Shown piece by piece: positions 51,495 through 61,787 of a DNA stretch of 64,000 bases. The notes below the pieces were generated by a model. That model was not told where the DNA came from, searched no databases, and saw only the letters and a program-made list of their open reading frames with translations. Origin of the DNA: Verrucomicrobiia bacterium (lineage in GTDB: Bacteria; Verrucomicrobiota; Verrucomicrobiia; Limisphaerales; Fontisphaeraceae). Every line of letters begins with the position of its first letter. Position 1 is the stretch's first letter. The translations under genes were made by a program, and so were the position numbers. Location of the stretch: assembly GCA_026414565.1 (NCBI GenBank), contig JAOAIT010000038.1:62001-126000 (forward strand), written 5' to 3'.

Positions 51495-53222
51495 TTATAC
51501 ATCGGCCCCGGGCTGACGATAGCCGCAGAAAGGGCAATAAGCCGCATCGCCCACCTCATGCCCGCAGGAGACACACACCGGGCCTCTGCTTGCGAGGCGG
51601 GGAGGCGCTTTTTTCAGTCCCAGCCAGCAGAGGATTTTTTCCGGCAGCGGCTCGGCGGTGACAACCTGGGTGCGCTCGAGGCCCAGGCGAAAATCGCGCA
51701 GCAATCGCCCGCGAAAGTGATAATAAAGAACAACGGACTTCACTATCATAAGGAAGGGAATGGCCAGGCCCATGCAGAAAAATCCCAGCGGCGCGGCCAG
51801 CAGGGGCAGCAGCAGAACCTGGAAAATTGTGCGCCGGATGGCGAGGGCGGAATGATTCAGATTCAGACTGTGCCACAAGCCGGCGGCGTTGAGGGCCTTT
51901 AAATCTCGCCACAAGATGAGGGCTGCCAGAAACCACAACGGCAAAGAAAAGATCACCCAGATTTTGACCGTCGGCCAGAACAGCATGAAGAAGGTGGCTG
52001 CGACCAGAACTTCCATGGCCATGAGCAGGGAGAACGCCATGCGCAGTGCCGGTAGCTGGCTCTGCAGCAAAGCCTGCGGGAGCTCGGCGGGTTGGAGAGG
52101 GGCTGCAAGCAGGATGAACAGCCAGCCTGAATCCCGCAGTTGGCGGGGCACCTGACAGCTCTGGGCCGCCGCCCAGAAACGCAGTCCCCAATGCGCGGCA
52201 TAAAAAAGGCCCGCCGCCAGATACACCACCCAGAGATCGTTCAAGGTATAAAGCGACAAAACAACCAGCGCCAGGACGCCAACGGCCAGCAGCGCCAGCA
52301 CCAATCCCGCGGGCAGGCGGTCATTGCGCAGGAATCGTTCCACGGGTGAAGACCCACGGTCACCCGCGGCGCGCCTTTCCCACCAGCGCAACACCTTGAG
52401 CACGGGAAGCAGCAGGTGATCCAACCGGCCCAACCGCTTGGGCGCGGCCCCCCGGGCGAGGCGTTTCCACTCCCGGCCCATGCTCCACGCGGCCAGCGCC
52501 AGCAGCAGCCAGCCCAGCAGGTGCGAAAAGACCAGGGCGCTCCAAAACTGCCCGGGCGCCAGGCTGTAGGCCGTTGCTGGAGCAAGCTGCCAGGCTCTCA
52601 AAGGGCTGAGGGCGGCCGCCCAGGCGAGCTGGGTCGAGCCTTGCCAGCTCGTAATGATGGCCACCAACGCCGGGGGCGCGGCCATCAGCAGGACGAGCCA
52701 GGACAGCCCCGTGGCCCACAGCTCATATTCCTCGCGGCCCCGGGCGCTCACCAACATGCCCAGCGCCAGAGCCACAAACAGCCCGTTCATCACACACAAC
52801 AGCAGGCGAACAAATTCGCCCAGGGTGACGCCCCCCAACACCAGGGGAATGGCCAGCGCAGGGAAAATGGCCAATAAATGGTAGAAGGTGGCAAGGGCAT
52901 GAACCACCCATTTGCCCAGGACCAGGTCCAGGCTGGTCACACGGGTCAGCATCAGCAACCCCAGGGTGCCCTCGCGTTTCTCCCGGCTCAGGCTGTCGAG
53001 TGTCTGCCGCAGGCCCTCCAATCCCCCCAGAATCATGCACGTCCATCCCAGAAAATGGTACATGAACTCCCCCATGCCACGCGGACTGCGCATCACCTCG
53101 GCGATGAGCAGGAGGCCCAGCACCATGGCCACCGCCACCGCCGCCAGCAGGACCCGCTGCACCATCAGGCTCTCCTGCCGTGCTTTGACGGTCGCCTCGC
53201 GCCAGGCGATGGCGGGAAACAT
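51495..53222 (-). CDS. ABC-2-type permease with C-terminal zinc ribbons
   Basis: A 575-residue membrane protein with about twelve hydrophobic segments. The N-terminal half has the ABC-2 pattern with the SLSREKREGTLGLLMLTRV motif that recurs in Verrucomicrobiota/Planctomycetota permeases. The C-terminal tail is soluble and ends with two close CxxC pairs (CVSCGHEVG and YCPFCGY), a rubredoxin-like zinc ribbon of the zinc-ribbon_2 kind. The start is taken at the ATG (53222), one codon after an in-frame GTG. The second permease lies 3 bases upstream on the same strand. No ATPase gene is next to either; the ATP-binding subunit must be encoded elsewhere. Confidence 0.78.
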   Translation of the reverse strand: MFPAIAWREATVKARQESLMVQRVLLAAVAVAMVLGLLLIAEVMRSPRGMGEFMYHFLGWTCMILGGLEGLRQTLDSLSREKREGTLGLLMLTRVTSLDLVLGKWVVHALATFYHLLAIFPALAIPLVLGGVTLGEFVRLLLCVMNGLFVALALGMLVSARGREEYELWATGLSWLVLLMAAPPALVAIITSWQGSTQLAWAAALSPLRAWQLAPATAYSLAPGQFWSALVFSHLLGWLLLALAAWSMGREWKRLARGAAPKRLGRLDHLLLPVLKVLRWWERRAAGDRGSSPVERFLRNDRLPAGLVLALLAVGVLALVVLSLYTLNDLWVVYLAAGLFYAAHWGLRFWAAAQSCQVPRQLRDSGWLFILLAAPLQPAELPQALLQSQLPALRMAFSLLMAMEVLVAATFFMLFWPTVKIWVIFSLPLWFLAALILWRDLKALNAAGLWHSLNLNHSALAIRRTIFQVLLLPLLAAPLGFFCMGLAIPFLMIVKSVVLYYHFRGRLLRDFRLGLERTQVVTAEPLPEKILCWLGLKKAPPRLASRGPVCVSCGHEVGDAAYCPFCGYRQPGADV

Positions 53223-53228
53223 CACGAT

Positions 53229-54995
53229 TTATCCCTCCTGGTAGCGGGGTTTCAGCCCCACCGGCGTGGCCGCCACCAGGCGGAAATAGCGGCGCAACCG
53301 CCAGCGGGCATAATAAATCCAGAGCAAATCCATGCCAATGTGAATGGCCAGATAAGCTCCGGCTGAGGCCAGGCCCAGCCATGAGAATGACAAATTACTG
53401 TTGTTGAGCATGGACAGGACCGGCGTTTTTTCCAGGCTCATTAAGCCCTGGTAGAAGAGCAACCAGACCAACAACGGCAGAGCTATCACCAGCGCGAAGG
53501 TGCAGAGCGCCGCCCGATGGGGCATCGCCCACCGGAGGCTCAGCCAGAAGGAGAGCCAGCCCAGGGCGGCCAGGTCAAAGAGGGAAACTACGCCGTAGTA
53601 ATACAAAAAAAACAGGCAAGGCGGAGTCTTATCTATTTCGCTCCAGAGAATCTGCGTAGCCGAGGTGACTTCCTTCCAAGTGTGATGTCGGTGTAAGAAA
53701 TCGATTCCAAAAACCAGTAACAGCAAGACCATGAAAGCGAATGGCCCGCGAAACATTCGCCACAAGGCCTGCCATTGGCCCCAGAGGATTTGCTCCTGAT
53801 GCACTGGGGCTGTCAGCAAGAACTCAAGGGTTTGCTCGCGGCGCGCCTCGCCCAGAAACAATGCGGCGCGCCAGGCAAACCACAGTTTATACAAGAAACC
53901 CAGAACACAGGCGATGAAGAATCTATCAAGGTCATCAAGGAATTCGAATAAGTTACTGAATACCCCCTCGCTAGTCGACGCTTTCGGAACCCACAAGTCG
54001 GACACAATCGAAATCCACCACTGGGCTGCAATTACCACGGGAAACCAGACCAGCCAGGGGCCCCAGCGATCGCGGCTGGCCAACCAGTAGGCGGGGTTGA
54101 TTTGCAGGGCGTGTTGACGAAATGCCTGTCGCCATTCAGCGCTGCCCGTCCAGAACCGGTGCCACCATTCCCGCCAGCTCCCCTTGCGAAAACCGCCCTG
54201 CACGTTTTGCCAGGAGCGCGGCAGCCGCCACCAGGTGAGCACCAGGGCCCCCAAAGCCAGCGCGTGGCTGGAACCGATGGGCCACCAGTAAAGCGCCGGG
54301 TCTGTCTTGTCATATAGGTGATCAAACGCATGACCAATCCCCTCAAGGGGACTGGGGCGAACCAATAACCATTCCGCCCATGAGGCCAGCCCGGTGTCCG
54401 GATACGCCTCGCAGAGGGCTGAACCCAGCCAGGGCGACAGAAAGGCAAACCATGCCAGGAGGGCGTTGGTGATGATGCCCGTGTGACGCATTCGCACCAC
54501 GCAGGCCGAAACCGCCAGGCCCAGGGAGAGAGAAAAAAACAAAGCCGCCCACAGCGCCAGGGCCAGGCGCCCGATTTCTTCGATGGTGCGCCCGCCCAGA
54601 AGCAAGGGTACACACAGAATGGGGATCAAGGCCAGCAGACTGCCGAGGCTTTGCAGCAGATGGGCTGCCAGTTTGCCCAGCACAATGTCATGGCTGCGCA
54701 AATCCGTGAGAAATAGCAGCCCTAGGGTGCCTTCGCGTTTTTCAGCGCTGAGGCTGTCGGAGGTCAACCACAAACCGCTGATAATCGCCAGTCCCCAACT
54801 GAGGTAGCCAAGGGCTACAAAAATGGCTGTGCCGCGGTCGTTTGCATCCTCATGGCGCATGAACAGCAAAATAATCAAGGTGACCAGCAGGGCCAGAACT
54901 GCCGTGAGGAGGCGTACCCAATAGGTTCTGCGACGACGCGCCGCCACCTGCATTTCCCGCACCATTATGGGAAGCACCAGCATGATGGTAGGCAT
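53229..54995 (-). CDS. ABC-2-type permease
   Basis: A 588-residue membrane protein paralogous to the next gene: it shares the motif SLSAEKREGTLGLLFLTDLRSHD after the second hydrophobic stretch, and a similar N-terminal start (MVREMQVAARRRRTYWVRLL). About ten to twelve membrane segments are visible. It lacks the zinc-ribbon tail. Start: the ATG at 54995 is preferred to a TTG at 55022. The region 55023-55200 upstream is shared with the divergent gap gene. The pair probably forms a heterodimeric exporter or a gliding/ABC-2 type complex. Confidence 0.8.
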   Translation of the reverse strand: MPTIMLVLPIMVREMQVAARRRRTYWVRLLTAVLALLVTLIILLFMRHEDANDRGTAIFVALGYLSWGLAIISGLWLTSDSLSAEKREGTLGLLFLTDLRSHDIVLGKLAAHLLQSLGSLLALIPILCVPLLLGGRTIEEIGRLALALWAALFFSLSLGLAVSACVVRMRHTGIITNALLAWFAFLSPWLGSALCEAYPDTGLASWAEWLLVRPSPLEGIGHAFDHLYDKTDPALYWWPIGSSHALALGALVLTWWRLPRSWQNVQGGFRKGSWREWWHRFWTGSAEWRQAFRQHALQINPAYWLASRDRWGPWLVWFPVVIAAQWWISIVSDLWVPKASTSEGVFSNLFEFLDDLDRFFIACVLGFLYKLWFAWRAALFLGEARREQTLEFLLTAPVHQEQILWGQWQALWRMFRGPFAFMVLLLLVFGIDFLHRHHTWKEVTSATQILWSEIDKTPPCLFFLYYYGVVSLFDLAALGWLSFWLSLRWAMPHRAALCTFALVIALPLLVWLLFYQGLMSLEKTPVLSMLNNSNLSFSWLGLASAGAYLAIHIGMDLLWIYYARWRLRRYFRLVAATPVGLKPRYQEG

Positions 54996-55035
54996 GATTC
55001 CGCGCTGCGACCCCGGCGTCAACTGTCAATCGTAA

Positions 55036-56265
<1,230 letters not shown>

Positions 56266-56290
56266 GCCGCCGTTGCCTCTACATTTCAGA

Positions 56291-56324
56291 CCGGCGATTC
56301 CCTGAGGAATCGCCGGTTTTTTTT
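56291..56324 (+). terminator. Intrinsic terminator of the gap gene
   Basis: A perfect 11-bp stem, CCGGCGATTCC (56291-56301) with GGAATCGCCGG (56306-56316), around a 4-base loop, followed by eight T residues (56317-56324), 25 bases after the gap stop codon. Textbook rho-independent terminator. Confidence 0.93.
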
Positions 56325-56392
56325 GCCGGGGGCGGCGGCTCCGGCCCGGTTTGCCAGTTGCATCCTGGCCCGACGCGGGCATAATAAAACGC

Positions 56393-57403
56393 ATGAAATC
56401 CAGCACAATGAAGGCGGCATTTATTGAACGGACGGGGCCTCCCGAAGTCATTCGCGTGGGCGAGCTGCCCATGCCCGCGCTGCGGGAACACCAGGTTCTG
56501 GTGCGGGTCAAAGCGGTCTCGGTCAATCCCATAGATACTTACCTGCGCGCGGGCGCGGTGCCCATGCCGTTGCCCATGCCTTACATCCTGGGGTGCGATC
56601 TGGCTGGCGTCGTCGAAGCCGTGGGCTCCCAGGTCCGCCGTTTCCGCCCCGGTGACCGCGTTTGGGGAAGCAACCAGGGGCTCCTGGGCCGCCAGGGCAC
56701 CTTTGCCGAGTATGCCGCGGTGGATGAATGCTGGTTGTATCCGGCGCCTGCCGGGGTGGAGGACGAGGCGCTGGCCGCCGTGGCCCTGGTGGGCATCACT
56801 GCGCACCTGGGGCTGTTTCGCAATGCCCAGTTGCGGGCGGGGGAGACGTTGTTTGTCAATGGCGGCAGCGGCGGCGTGGGCTCCATGGTGGTGCAGATGG
56901 CGAAAATCGCCGGCGCCACCGTCATCGCCACCGCCGGCTCCGAGGCCAAGGCGAAAATCTGCCGGGAGTTGGGCGCGGATTATGTCATTGAATACCAGAA
57001 GCAAGATGTGGTTCAGAGCCTCCGCCAGTTTGCCCCCAACGGGGTGCAAATCTGGTGGGAAACCCAGCGGGAACCGGATTTTGATCGCGCCATCAGTTGC
57101 CTGGCCCAGCGCGGGCGCATGGTGGTGATGGCGGGCCGCGAGGCGCGGCCTCCCTTCCCGGTGGGCCCCTTTTATGTGAAAGACTGCTCCCTCTTTGGCT
57201 TTGTGATGTTCAACGCCACACCGGAAGAGCAGGAGGCTTGCGCCAAGGATATCAACCGCTGGCTGGCCGAGGGCCGCCTGCAACCGCGCATTGACCGGAT
57301 CCTGCCGTTGGCCGAGGCCGCCAACGCCCACCGATTGCAGGAGGAAAACACCCTGCGCAAAACGGGCGTGCTGGCCGGGAAGATTGTGCTTCGCTGTGGT
57401 TGA
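56393..57403 (+). CDS. Quinone oxidoreductase-like MDR-family protein
   Basis: A 336-residue zinc-independent medium-chain dehydrogenase/reductase. Features: VKAVSVNPIDTYLRAGAVPM near the start, the GCDLAGVVEAVG signature, GDRVWGSNQG, and the NADPH-binding NGGSGGVGSMVVQMAKIAGA. The catalytic-zinc Cys and the four-Cys structural loop of alcohol dehydrogenases are missing, placing it with QOR/zeta-crystallin, which reduces quinones by one electron. The start at 56393 is chosen; an ATG at 56408 is the alternative. The gene ends one base before the convergent trpS stop, so no terminator separates them. Confidence 0.88.
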   Translation: MKSSTMKAAFIERTGPPEVIRVGELPMPALREHQVLVRVKAVSVNPIDTYLRAGAVPMPLPMPYILGCDLAGVVEAVGSQVRRFRPGDRVWGSNQGLLGRQGTFAEYAAVDECWLYPAPAGVEDEALAAVALVGITAHLGLFRNAQLRAGETLFVNGGSGGVGSMVVQMAKIAGATVIATAGSEAKAKICRELGADYVIEYQKQDVVQSLRQFAPNGVQIWWETQREPDFDRAISCLAQRGRMVVMAGREARPPFPVGPFYVKDCSLFGFVMFNATPEEQEACAKDINRWLAEGRLQPRIDRILPLAEAANAHRLQEENTLRKTGVLAGKIVLRCG

Positions 57404-58375
57404 TCAGAGCAAATCCAGGCCGGCGGCGTGCTTGGCCCGGGCCAGGACTTTCGCCGCCTCGGCGCGGGCCTTTTCTGCGCCCTGGCGCAACACCTCGCGC
57501 ACGTAGTCCAGATTTTTGACCAGTTCGGCGCGGCGCTGGCGGGCGGGCGCAAAGGCGTTCCAGTATTGCTCAAACAGGGCTTTTTTCAGCTCGCCGTATC
57601 CCAGGCCGCCCGCGCGCAAACGCTCCTCATAGTCCCGGGCCACTTCGGGCGGAGCCACCAGTTTCATGAGCCGGATGGCCAGATTCTGATCCGCATCGGG
57701 CTTGGGTTCGGCCACCGAGCGGCTGTCCATTTTGATGCTCATGATTTTCTGGCGGAGCACTTTTTCATCGCCGAAGATCTCAATGGCGTTGCCGTAGCTC
57801 TTGCTCATCTTCTCGCCGTCAATGCCGGGCACCACGGCGGTTTCCTCGCGGATCATCGGCTCGGGCAGGGTGAAGGTCTTGCCATAAAGCTCGTTGAACT
57901 TGATGGCGATGTCCCGGGTGACTTCCAGGTGTTGTTTCTGGTCTTTGCCCACCGGCACGAGGTTGGAATCGTAAATTAAAATGTCCGCCGCCATGAGGAC
58001 CGGATAGGCAAAGAGGCCGTGATTGAAGCTGATGCCCTTGGCGATCTTGTCCTTGTAGCTGTGGCATCGCTCGAGCAGGCCCATCGGGGTGACGGTGTGC
58101 AGCAGCCACGTCAGCTCGGTCACCTCCGGGATGTCGCTTTGTTTGAAAAACACGGTTTTTTGCGGATCCAAACCGCAGGCCAGAAAGTCCAGGGCCACAT
58201 CCAGCGTGTTGCGCCGCCGCTCCTCGGCATCGAAGAGCGAAGTCATGGAGTGGTAGTCGGCGATAAAGTAAAACGCCTGCCCTTGATCCTGCAGTTCAAT
58301 GGCCGGCTTCATCATCCCGTAGTAATTGCCGAGATGCAGTGCGCCGGACGGTTGTATGCCCGAAAGTATCCGCAT
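57404..58375 (-). CDS. trpS: Tryptophanyl-tRNA synthetase
   Basis: A 323-residue class I synthetase charging tRNA(Trp). The class signatures are present: PSGALHLGNYYG (HIGH-like) near residues 9-20 and GEKMSKSYGNA (KMSKS) near 200. Also seen are FIADYHSMTSL and VGKDQKQHLEVTRDIA. The start ATG at 58375 gives the normal MRILSGIQPSG beginning; twelve extra upstream residues have no family similarity. The gene faces the quinone oxidoreductase and is divergent from lnt. Confidence 0.95.
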   Translation of the reverse strand: MRILSGIQPSGALHLGNYYGMMKPAIELQDQGQAFYFIADYHSMTSLFDAEERRRNTLDVALDFLACGLDPQKTVFFKQSDIPEVTELTWLLHTVTPMGLLERCHSYKDKIAKGISFNHGLFAYPVLMAADILIYDSNLVPVGKDQKQHLEVTRDIAIKFNELYGKTFTLPEPMIREETAVVPGIDGEKMSKSYGNAIEIFGDEKVLRQKIMSIKMDSRSVAEPKPDADQNLAIRLMKLVAPPEVARDYEERLRAGGLGYGELKKALFEQYWNAFAPARQRRAELVKNLDYVREVLRQGAEKARAEAAKVLARAKHAAGLDLL

Positions 58376-58547
58376 GGGGGGAAACAATAGTGAGGGCGGG
58401 CCAGGATTCAAGCGCGAGTTGGGCGCCAGCGGGGGAGGCCCTTACCCATGGCCAGACCCCATGGGGCCTCCTGCCTTGTGGCATCCCTGTTCCTGCCCCC
58501 CCGGATTTTTTCGTGCAACCCCCGCGTGACCAAGGCATTCTGCGGAC

Positions 58548-60248
58548 GTGGTCTCCTTGTGGAAAAAGGGCCTGCAGCACCCGGTTTTCCAGGCCGGGCT
58601 GGCTGGGGTGTTGCTTGCGGTGGCTTTTCCGGGACCGGAAGTGGCCGGGCTGGCCTGGGTGGCGCCGGGGCTGTTGATGCTGGCAGCACTGGGGTGCAAC
58701 CCCTCCGGGGCCTTTTGGACCGGCTACTGGGGGGGCTTCGTTTTCTGGGCCATTTCACTTCACTGGCTGCTGTTTATTCCGGTGACGTTCTGGCCGGTGT
58801 TGGGCTGGCTGGCGCTCTGTGCCTACCTGGCCATCTATCAAGGCCTGTGGACCTGGCTGGGATGGCGATTGCTGCCGGGAGCCGAGCCCACGCCGGGCCG
58901 GATGGGGGGGGCGCCGTGGGAACGCGGGCTGGCGCGGCTGCTGATGCTGCCCCGGCTGACGCGGGCGGCATGGACGCTGGCGGCGGCCATGGGGTGGGTG
59001 GCACTGGAGCTGTTGCGGGGGCGGTTGTTGACCGGCTTTCCCTGGAATCAGTTGGGCGTATCGCAGTACACCATGCTGCCCCTGGTGCAGTTGGCCAAAA
59101 TCACCGGAGTGGCTGGCCTGTCATTTCTCATGGTGTGGACTTCGCTGGCGCTGGTGATTGCGGCGGCCGGCATGGCCCGTTTCCCCAGCCGGCGGGGATG
59201 GCTGACGGGCGAGCTGCTGGCTCCGGCGGTGGTGGTGATCGGGGTGTGGGTTTGGGGGGCACGGGAGTGCACCCGGCAGATGGGCGTGCCGGCTGCGCCC
59301 GTGGTGCGGCTGGCCCTGTTGCAACCCAGCGTGCCGCAAACCTTGATCTGGGACAGCCGCGAAGATGAGACCCGCCTGCGCCGCTTATTGGAACTTTCCC
59401 GCGAGGCCCTCGGCGCGCGTCCCGACCTGCTGGTCTGGCCGGAGGCCGCCGCGCCGGGTTTTTTGCGCTATGACTCGAACCTCTGGGCGGAGGTTCGCGG
59501 GCTGGCGCAGGCGAGCAACGTCTGGATGGTGATTGGCAGCGATGACGCCGAACCGGGGGAGGACGGTCGCATAAATTACTACAATGCCGCCTTCTTGATT
59601 TCCCCTGAGGGAATGATCAAGGAGCGTTACGCCAAGCGGCATCTGGTCATGTTTGGCGAGTATGCTCCCCTGGCCCGCTGGCTGCCTTTTCTCAAGCGTC
59701 TGCTGCCGGTAGGGGATGGCTTCACCCCCGGCCGCGAGGCGGTTCACTTCGAGTGGCCGTTGACGGCCGCCGGGGGTGCGCGCGTTCGGGCGGCCATGCT
59801 GATATGCTTTGAGGATGTCATGGCCGGTTTGGTGCGGCGCTCGGTTCATCAGGACACGGATTTAATGCTCAATTTGACCAATGACGGCTGGTTTCGCGAG
59901 AGTGCTGCCCAGTATCAACACGCGGCCAACGCCGTTTTCCGGGCGGTGGAGACCGGCCGGCCGTTGGTGCGCTGCACCAACAACGGCCGCACCTGCTGGG
60001 TGGATGCCCTGGGCCGGATCCGCGAGATGCAAAGCTTTCAAAGGGGGGACCGGCCCTCCATTTATGCTCCCGGCTGGCATCTGGTGACGGTGCCGTTGCC
60101 TCCGCAAAGCTCCACCGGCCTCAGCCTGTATCATCATTACGGGGATTGGTGGGGTTGGCTGTGCGTGGGGGCCACCGCGGGGCTGTTGGCGTGGTCTTTC
60201 CGCCAGCGTCAGCTTCGCCAACGGGCGCAGAGCCTCCACCATAATTGA
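58548..60248 (+). CDS. lnt: Apolipoprotein N-acyltransferase
   Basis: A 566-residue inner-membrane enzyme that N-acylates lipoprotein cysteines, the final maturation step in Gram-negative bacteria. About seven N-terminal membrane segments (to about residue 240) are followed by the nitrilase-fold domain with Glu299 (LVWPEAAAPG), Lys363 (YAKRHLVMFGEYAPL) and nucleophile Cys420 (MLICFEDVMA), then NLTNDGWF, which is highly conserved in Lnt. One membrane segment closes the protein. The start is a GTG at 58548; the very GC-rich leader makes alternatives possible. Presence of lnt supports a double-membrane cell. Confidence 0.93.
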   Translation: MVSLWKKGLQHPVFQAGLAGVLLAVAFPGPEVAGLAWVAPGLLMLAALGCNPSGAFWTGYWGGFVFWAISLHWLLFIPVTFWPVLGWLALCAYLAIYQGLWTWLGWRLLPGAEPTPGRMGGAPWERGLARLLMLPRLTRAAWTLAAAMGWVALELLRGRLLTGFPWNQLGVSQYTMLPLVQLAKITGVAGLSFLMVWTSLALVIAAAGMARFPSRRGWLTGELLAPAVVVIGVWVWGARECTRQMGVPAAPVVRLALLQPSVPQTLIWDSREDETRLRRLLELSREALGARPDLLVWPEAAAPGFLRYDSNLWAEVRGLAQASNVWMVIGSDDAEPGEDGRINYYNAAFLISPEGMIKERYAKRHLVMFGEYAPLARWLPFLKRLLPVGDGFTPGREAVHFEWPLTAAGGARVRAAMLICFEDVMAGLVRRSVHQDTDLMLNLTNDGWFRESAAQYQHAANAVFRAVETGRPLVRCTNNGRTCWVDALGRIREMQSFQRGDRPSIYAPGWHLVTVPLPPQSSTGLSLYHHYGDWWGWLCVGATAGLLAWSFRQRQLRQRAQSLHHN

Positions 60249-60264
60249 GGCCGGGGCCAGGCCC

Positions 60265-60291
60265 CACCCTCGTTGGGGAGAGGGTGTTTTT
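60265..60291 (+). terminator. Intrinsic terminator downstream of lnt
   Basis: CACCCTC (60265-60271) pairs with GAGGGTG (60280-60286) over an 8-base loop, followed by five T residues (60287-60291), 17 bases after the lnt stop. Confidence 0.75.
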
Positions 60292-60329
60292 CCGTTTGCC
60301 CTCGCGGGGCCTTCAGGCACAATGGCGGC

Positions 60330-60854
60330 ATGGGCAAGCGACGTGAAGCCCGCGAGCGAGCGGTCCAATTCCTGTTTCAATATGACTTGAACCCGCCGGA
60401 CGATCTGGAGGCGGCGTTGGAGCTGTTTTGGCAATCCCAGCGTCAGGCCCTGCTCGAGCAGGAGCATGGCAAGGCGACGTGGGGCGAGAGCCGGCCCCTG
60501 CCGCCGCCCACGGCGGAGGAGCTGGAGGTGCGCGCCTTTGCCGATCCCTTGATTCGCGGGGCCATTGCCCATCGGGACGAGGCCGACGCGCTCATCCGCA
60601 AGTTTTGCAAGAATTGGGATTTGCGCCGGATCGCGGCGGTGGACCGCAACATCATGCGGCTGGCCATCTACGAGATGTTGTATCGGGAGGACATCCCCCC
60701 CGTGGTCAGCATCAATGAGGCGGTGGACATTGCCAAGAAGTTCTCCACGCAGGACAGCGGCAAGTTTGTGAACGGCATTCTGGACAAGGTCAAGGGCGAG
60801 ATCCTGCGTCCCGCCCGGCAGGTGATGGCCCGCCCGGGGCGAGGCGAGGATTGA
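60330..60854 (+). CDS. nusB: Transcription antitermination factor NusB
   Basis: A 174-residue all-helical RNA-binding protein that acts with NusE (S10) on boxA in rRNA operons. Features: KRREARERAVQFLFQYDLNP at the start, NWDLRRIAAVDRNIMRLAIYEML in the middle and the ending VSINEAVDIAKKFSTQDSGK followed by FVNGILD. It is about 30 residues longer than E. coli NusB, through an insertion near residues 40-75. The start at 60330 is set by the family N-terminus. The PHP gene starts 34 bp after. Confidence 0.95.
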   Translation: MGKRREARERAVQFLFQYDLNPPDDLEAALELFWQSQRQALLEQEHGKATWGESRPLPPPTAEELEVRAFADPLIRGAIAHRDEADALIRKFCKNWDLRRIAAVDRNIMRLAIYEMLYREDIPPVVSINEAVDIAKKFSTQDSGKFVNGILDKVKGEILRPARQVMARPGRGED

Positions 60855-60888
60855 GCGGACGTTTTTCCATGATAATTTAAGCGCAGGC

Positions 60889-61734
60889 ATGTTTGCGGAT
60901 CTGCATCTACACAGCGCGTTCTCCGATGGCACCTTCAGCCCCGAGCAACTGGCTCAGGAAGGCCATCAACGCGGGTTGGCGGTGCTGGCGTTGACTGACC
61001 ATGACACCATGGAGGGCTGCGCCCGCCTGGCTGCGGCCTGTCAGGCCCTGGCCATGGAATGCATTTCCGGCACCGAACTGACCGCTGAACTTGACGGCGC
61101 GGAGCTCCACATCCTGGGTTACTTTTTGCAGGCCGACGATCCCCACCTGCGCGCCGAAATGAGCAAATTCCAAAATGTGCGCCAGGACCGCATCCGCGAG
61201 ATGGTCAGCCGCCTGAACGAGCTGGGCATTCCCCTGGAGGCCGAGGCGGTATTCAAGCTGGCCAACTGCCGTTCGCCGGGCCGCCCGCACGTGGGCCGGG
61301 CGCTGGTGGAAGCCGGTTTCTGTGCAAGTCAGGAGGAGGCGTTTGAGCGGTTTCTCAAACGCAACCGGCCGGCGTGGGTGCCGAAATTTCGCATGAGCGC
61401 GCTGGAAACCATTCAGTTGATCCACCGCGCCGGCGGGGTGGCGGTGCTGGCTCATCCCGGCCTCAACCGCTCGGACGACGTCATTGAGCCGCTGGTGGAG
61501 GCGGGCCTTGACGGCCTGGAATGTTACCACAGCCGGCACTCCCCCGCCACCAGCGAGCATTACGTGCAGATGGCCGAGCGCCTCGAGCTGCTCATCACCG
61601 GCGGCTCTGATTGTCACGGCTTCAACAAAGGGCGGCCCCTGATCGGCACCATCAAGCTGCCCTACAGCCACGTGGAGGAGATGCGCGCCGTGGCCAACCA
61701 GCGCCGCTCCCGCCTGCGCATGGCCGGGGTCTGA
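60889..61734 (+). CDS. PHP-domain phosphoesterase (RNase AM/YciV-like)
   Basis: A 281-residue metal-dependent phosphoesterase. The PHP metal motifs are visible: ADLHLHSAFSDGTFSPEQLA (H-x-H-x4-D) at the start, LTDHDTMEG, GTELTAELDGAELHILGYF (Glu and His ligands), AGGVAVLAHPGL, LECYHSRHS and GGSDCHG. This fits the 3',5'-nucleoside bisphosphate phosphatase/RNase AM group, which degrades small nucleotides and matures 5S and 23S rRNA ends. It is 34 bp from nusB and 53 bp from ftsY, so it may share their transcript. Confidence 0.88.
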   Translation: MFADLHLHSAFSDGTFSPEQLAQEGHQRGLAVLALTDHDTMEGCARLAAACQALAMECISGTELTAELDGAELHILGYFLQADDPHLRAEMSKFQNVRQDRIREMVSRLNELGIPLEAEAVFKLANCRSPGRPHVGRALVEAGFCASQEEAFERFLKRNRPAWVPKFRMSALETIQLIHRAGGVAVLAHPGLNRSDDVIEPLVEAGLDGLECYHSRHSPATSEHYVQMAERLELLITGGSDCHGFNKGRPLIGTIKLPYSHVEEMRAVANQRRSRLRMAGV

Positions 61735-61787
61735 GTGCGGGAGCCCCAGTTTTTTCTCCGCCAAACGGATTCGCGAAGGAACAACAC

